A stretch of DNA of 64,000 nucleotides. Source: Scatophagus argus (lineage: Eukaryota; Chordata; Actinopteri; Scatophagidae). Shown here piece after piece: positions 61,029 to 64,000 of the stretch; the stretch's first letter is position 1; the number at the start of each line of letters is the position of its first letter. The stretch is from assembly GCF_020382885.2 (NCBI RefSeq), contig NC_058506.1, positions 10,084,318-10,148,317 of the forward strand. The letters run 5' to 3'. The position numbers and the translations under genes were made by a program. The notes beneath the pieces are model-generated. The model saw only the letters and a list, made by a program, of their open reading frames with translations. It made no database searches and was not told where the DNA came from.

Positions 61029-61704
61029 CTATAATAATGTCACCCAATTTCCTCCTTCGCTCCTGCCACAGTTACCACTCAGCTAAAGCACTTTGTCACT
61101 TGAACATAAACTAATGATGCTGTCACTCCTCTTCTGTGGACAGTCTCACATTATACGCTGAGCATTTTGTTTCACTTTTTGTAAAGCAGTGTTCTCCCCA
61201 GTGTTAGAAATGCTTTATGTCACAAAGTATTAGAATAATGTGAGACTGGTGCTGTTCCACAGAGAGCTTTTAATCCTTGTGGGATCATTTTCATACAGCC
61301 AACAAATTGACACATTTTACTTACTTGCTATGGTTCCTATTTTTGTTAAGATACCCACCAAAGTAAGGGTGGGAGGGAAACTGCTGAAAAACGAGGTGCA
61401 CACACCCTGTTTCTAAACACTATAGGCCTCGCTCGGTTTTCACGCAATTAAATTCTACAAGAATCATTATTCATGTTTATGTTAGTAGCCCATAGCTCTT
61501 CACTGTGCTGCACTGATTTGGTGTGTTTGTAATTTAATGGGGAAGTGATGTTCTTATTTTCTCATTGGGTTGGCCTATTGTTTCGTGTTATGCATTAATT
61601 GTTTCTATTTCTGGAATTATGAAAAATATACCTAATGCGTCACGATAACGTAGGTATGAAAAAGAGAAAAATTATTGGTCGGTTTAGTTTAATACGATAC
61701 TTAC

Positions 61705-62060
61705 CTGTAAAAAGCACAGAATACATACAGAATATACACGCGTTTCTTCTTTTTCAAAACGTAGCCACTGAGTGCATGAATTTAAATCTTTGAGGAGGTG
61801 CTGAACCTCTCAGACCTCCACCTGTGGCCGCCCAAGTGAAACGTGACTCGGCTTTCCCTTCACGGTGCGACATGCCGTCGTCACCGCTAGGAGGCGACAA
61901 AGCCTCGCCACTGAAAGGTGGGCTACAGCAACTGATGTCCAGCAGACAAGTCAAAGTTAGCGTGTGGGAAGCATAAAAAGCTCAATCTCGACTCAGTTTG
62001 AGACACTAGACAGCCGCCCTGTGGTCGAGGAGACACTCACATCAATTGTTGAGATATTGA
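61705..62060 (-). other. kcnab3: Candidate non-coding first exon and CpG-rich promoter of the distal kcnab3 transcript
   Basis: A consensus donor (TTACAG/GTAAGTATC) on the minus strand ends at 61705 beside a CpG-rich patch. It would splice to the acceptor before 58254, giving a 3.4-kb 5' UTR intron. The 5' end is a guess. The support is splice-site quality and local composition only. Confidence 0.4.
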
Positions 62061-62166
62061 ACGCCTGACAAGCAATAACAAAAGCATGGATCCATCCTGT
62101 ATCTGACTTGACTTGTAAACATTACATATAAGAACTCCAGAGCCACTTCACTGCACACACGTTGCT

Positions 62167-62187
62167 CTCGCTCTCTCTCTCTCTCTC
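62167..62187. repeat. (CT)n microsatellite
   Basis: Ten CT units within the CpG-rich patch upstream of kcnab3. Confidence 0.85.
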
Positions 62188-62885
62188 GTGTGTATGCGTG
62201 TCTGATTTTGTCAATCCCGACATATGGAGGCAGTTGAGCGGGCTGCACACTGTGGCGGCAGTTTTGCGCAGCACGCTGTTGCATAAACAAAAAATATCCA
62301 GGCATTAAAATGTATGCGTGACACGGGCTTATCGATTCAGGCAGCATGGTTTTCTGAATGAAAAGTCTCGGATATGCTGAGACTCTGCACGCACGGCCCG
62401 ACTCTCTCTGCACAGACAGCAGCCCGCATCCATGTGTGACAAACAGATGCTGTGCGTGTATTCCTTATTTCAAGCGCCAAACAACTTTATCAACATAAAC
62501 GTGAAGAAAAACAAATATTATTTTGTCATTATTAGGAAAAACAGAGATTACAGTTTCTGCGCGCTAGAGGGCGCTTAAAACACAGAAAATGATGCCAGTC
62601 TCCTTTTGGGGTACATTTTCCTGTTTTGGATATGCTGTGTATTTGTAGAGCAGTGGTTTTAACTGCTATTTCATATAAAACTGTATGAAATTAGAGAGTA
62701 TGCCCAGGGTTGATTACAGTTGCTTTAATTCAGTAATCTGATTACATTCAACAGTGCACACATACACACTTAAACCTAGTTGTATTACATCCAGATGCTG
62801 GTTAAATCATAACCATATGCTCCTTCCTCAGATTTCTAAGTGGGCTCTGCACATAGTGAACAAAGGTGCACGGAGTCAGAAAGGA

Positions 62886-62940
62886 CCCCCCCCCCCCCCG
62901 CTCACCACAACCACCTCACCACACACACACACACACACAC
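62886..62940. repeat. Poly-C tract followed by (AC)n
   Basis: A run of 14 C, then CA-rich sequence, then ten AC units. The two parts lie on the same strand. Confidence 0.9.
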
Positions 62941-64000
62941 GATCCTCACTGCCCTGCAGATTTGTCACAATGTGAGCCCAGAAAACACGGTTTGCTCATG
63001 GGGTCACTAATAAACGTGAGCGGCCATGTTTTTACAGTATAATCAACACATGTGATGGATGTCAATTATCCAAACCACGCTGAAAGAGGGTGTAGGTTTG
63101 GGGGCCACAGGGGAACAGAGGAGCCGGGTGGGGGGTTGCTCTAATCCGTAGGCCTGCTGTGTGTGAGAAGCTTCATTCATGAAACTCGACAACTGAATTC
63201 AGAGCAAACTTAACATTATAGAGCAAAATCTGTTCTCAGTGCAGCCACTCACATGTGCATGATTGTTTATGTGAATACTCAGTGTTTACTGCTCATCTGC
63301 TTGGTAAACATGTATGAAAATAGCTAATTTAGGCTATTGGTTTCCAAGCTATAAACTCTGTAATTTAAATGTAGAAAAAGAAGGGGGAACATCAAGTTAA
63401 GGTAAACAGCTATGACCACTACACAAAGACCAGACTTCACTGTAATCATGAAAAACACAGCAAACAGACAAAGCTGGGGGTTTAACTGCTGCACAGAAAG
63501 CAGCCCTTGGACTTTTTAAACTGATGTTATTTCTCCTGAAAGATCTACAGACTTTGTCTGATTAAATCAAACCTCAAAAATGCCTAGTGGTAAGAAAAGG
63601 CTGTGTTTCCTACTGAGTTTGCGACAAGATGACTTTTGTTGGATACACATTTTTTGGCCGACGGTAAAGATTTATACTTGTGGGGTTCAGAGGTGTGGAG
63701 GAGTTAGGTTGAGTTAGGACATGAAGGTGAGATCTGTGTGAGAGGTTAAGCACAACACAAAGAGCAAACTCATCAATCTGAGTTCAGTAAACCGAGTTCA
63801 GAGAGGATCAGTCACACTGATCAGAAACATCTTTAACATGACATGTTTGCCATGTCTGATCAGGGTCTTATTATCAACTTTCCTCCACTTCAGACAAGCA
63901 CACTCACAATTCATCCTGTCACACAAAAAAAAAACCCCATCACTCCTTCTTCTTCTTCTGACTTTTAGAGCAATTTGATAGTTTTCCCCAACTTTTTAAT

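Larger units (their letters stand above)
58260..64000. other. Upstream region of kcnab3, no other gene recognised
   Basis: Contains a dispersed repeat (60630-61028), a CpG-richer patch (61740-62420), (CT)n at 62167-62187, and a C-run with (AC)n at 62886-62940. A 58-66 residue open frame around 59535-59735 (plus strand) has no recognisable homologue. From 62.9 kb to the end I see nothing. Confidence 0.5.

Noticed and set aside
1-64000. CRISPR arrays, bacterial operons, endogenous viral genes, tRNA or rRNA genes
   Set aside because: None seen. Regular repeats are microsatellites, and the transposable elements found are short and non-coding.

Overview
This is a nuclear chromosome segment from a ray-finned fish, most likely a percomorph teleost. 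It has GT-AG introns, AATAAA signals, many CA/CT microsatellites and several families of dispersed repeats typical of teleosts. The short beta-defensin has the cysteine spacing of teleost defensins. I see no bacterial, viral or organellar genes. I built the gene models by joining exons by hand. Every join keeps the reading frame, and each model ends at a stop codon.

Layout: (1) 1-3930 has no recognisable gene. (2) A three-exon beta-defensin gene lies on the minus strand (4234-4850), with a TATA box. (3) spag7 lies on the plus strand (6477-10013, 7 exons, 229 aa); its promoter carries NRF1-like and YY1-like sites. (4) chrdl2, a secreted BMP antagonist with three VWC domains, lies on the plus strand (11658-16708, 11 exons, 444 aa). 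(5) About 6.8 kb of intergenic DNA follows. (6) xrra1, a leucine-rich-repeat protein, lies on the minus strand (23960-29704, 17 exons, 639 aa). It is head to head with neu3, a membrane-associated ganglioside sialidase on the plus strand (30716-32060, 2 coding exons, 410 aa). The two share a short promoter with a perfect RFX X-box. (7) kcnab3, a voltage-gated K+ channel beta subunit of the aldo-keto reductase fold, lies on the minus strand (38018-58235). It has 13 shared exons and two alternative first coding exons. (8) 58.3-64 kb is upstream sequence with a CpG-rich patch and a candidate non-coding first exon.

The gene order mixes two human neighbourhoods. SPAG7 and KCNAB3 are both on human 17p13, while CHRDL2, XRRA1 and NEU3 lie together on human 11q13.4. 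The genes do not form one pathway. The strongest observation is the two-promoter design of kcnab3. A proximal exon encodes a Kv-beta-1.1-like inactivation peptide followed by an expanded polyglycine linker. A distal exon encodes an unrelated N-terminus resembling that of Kv-beta-1.2. Both end in the same splice phase and rebuild the same Arg codon.
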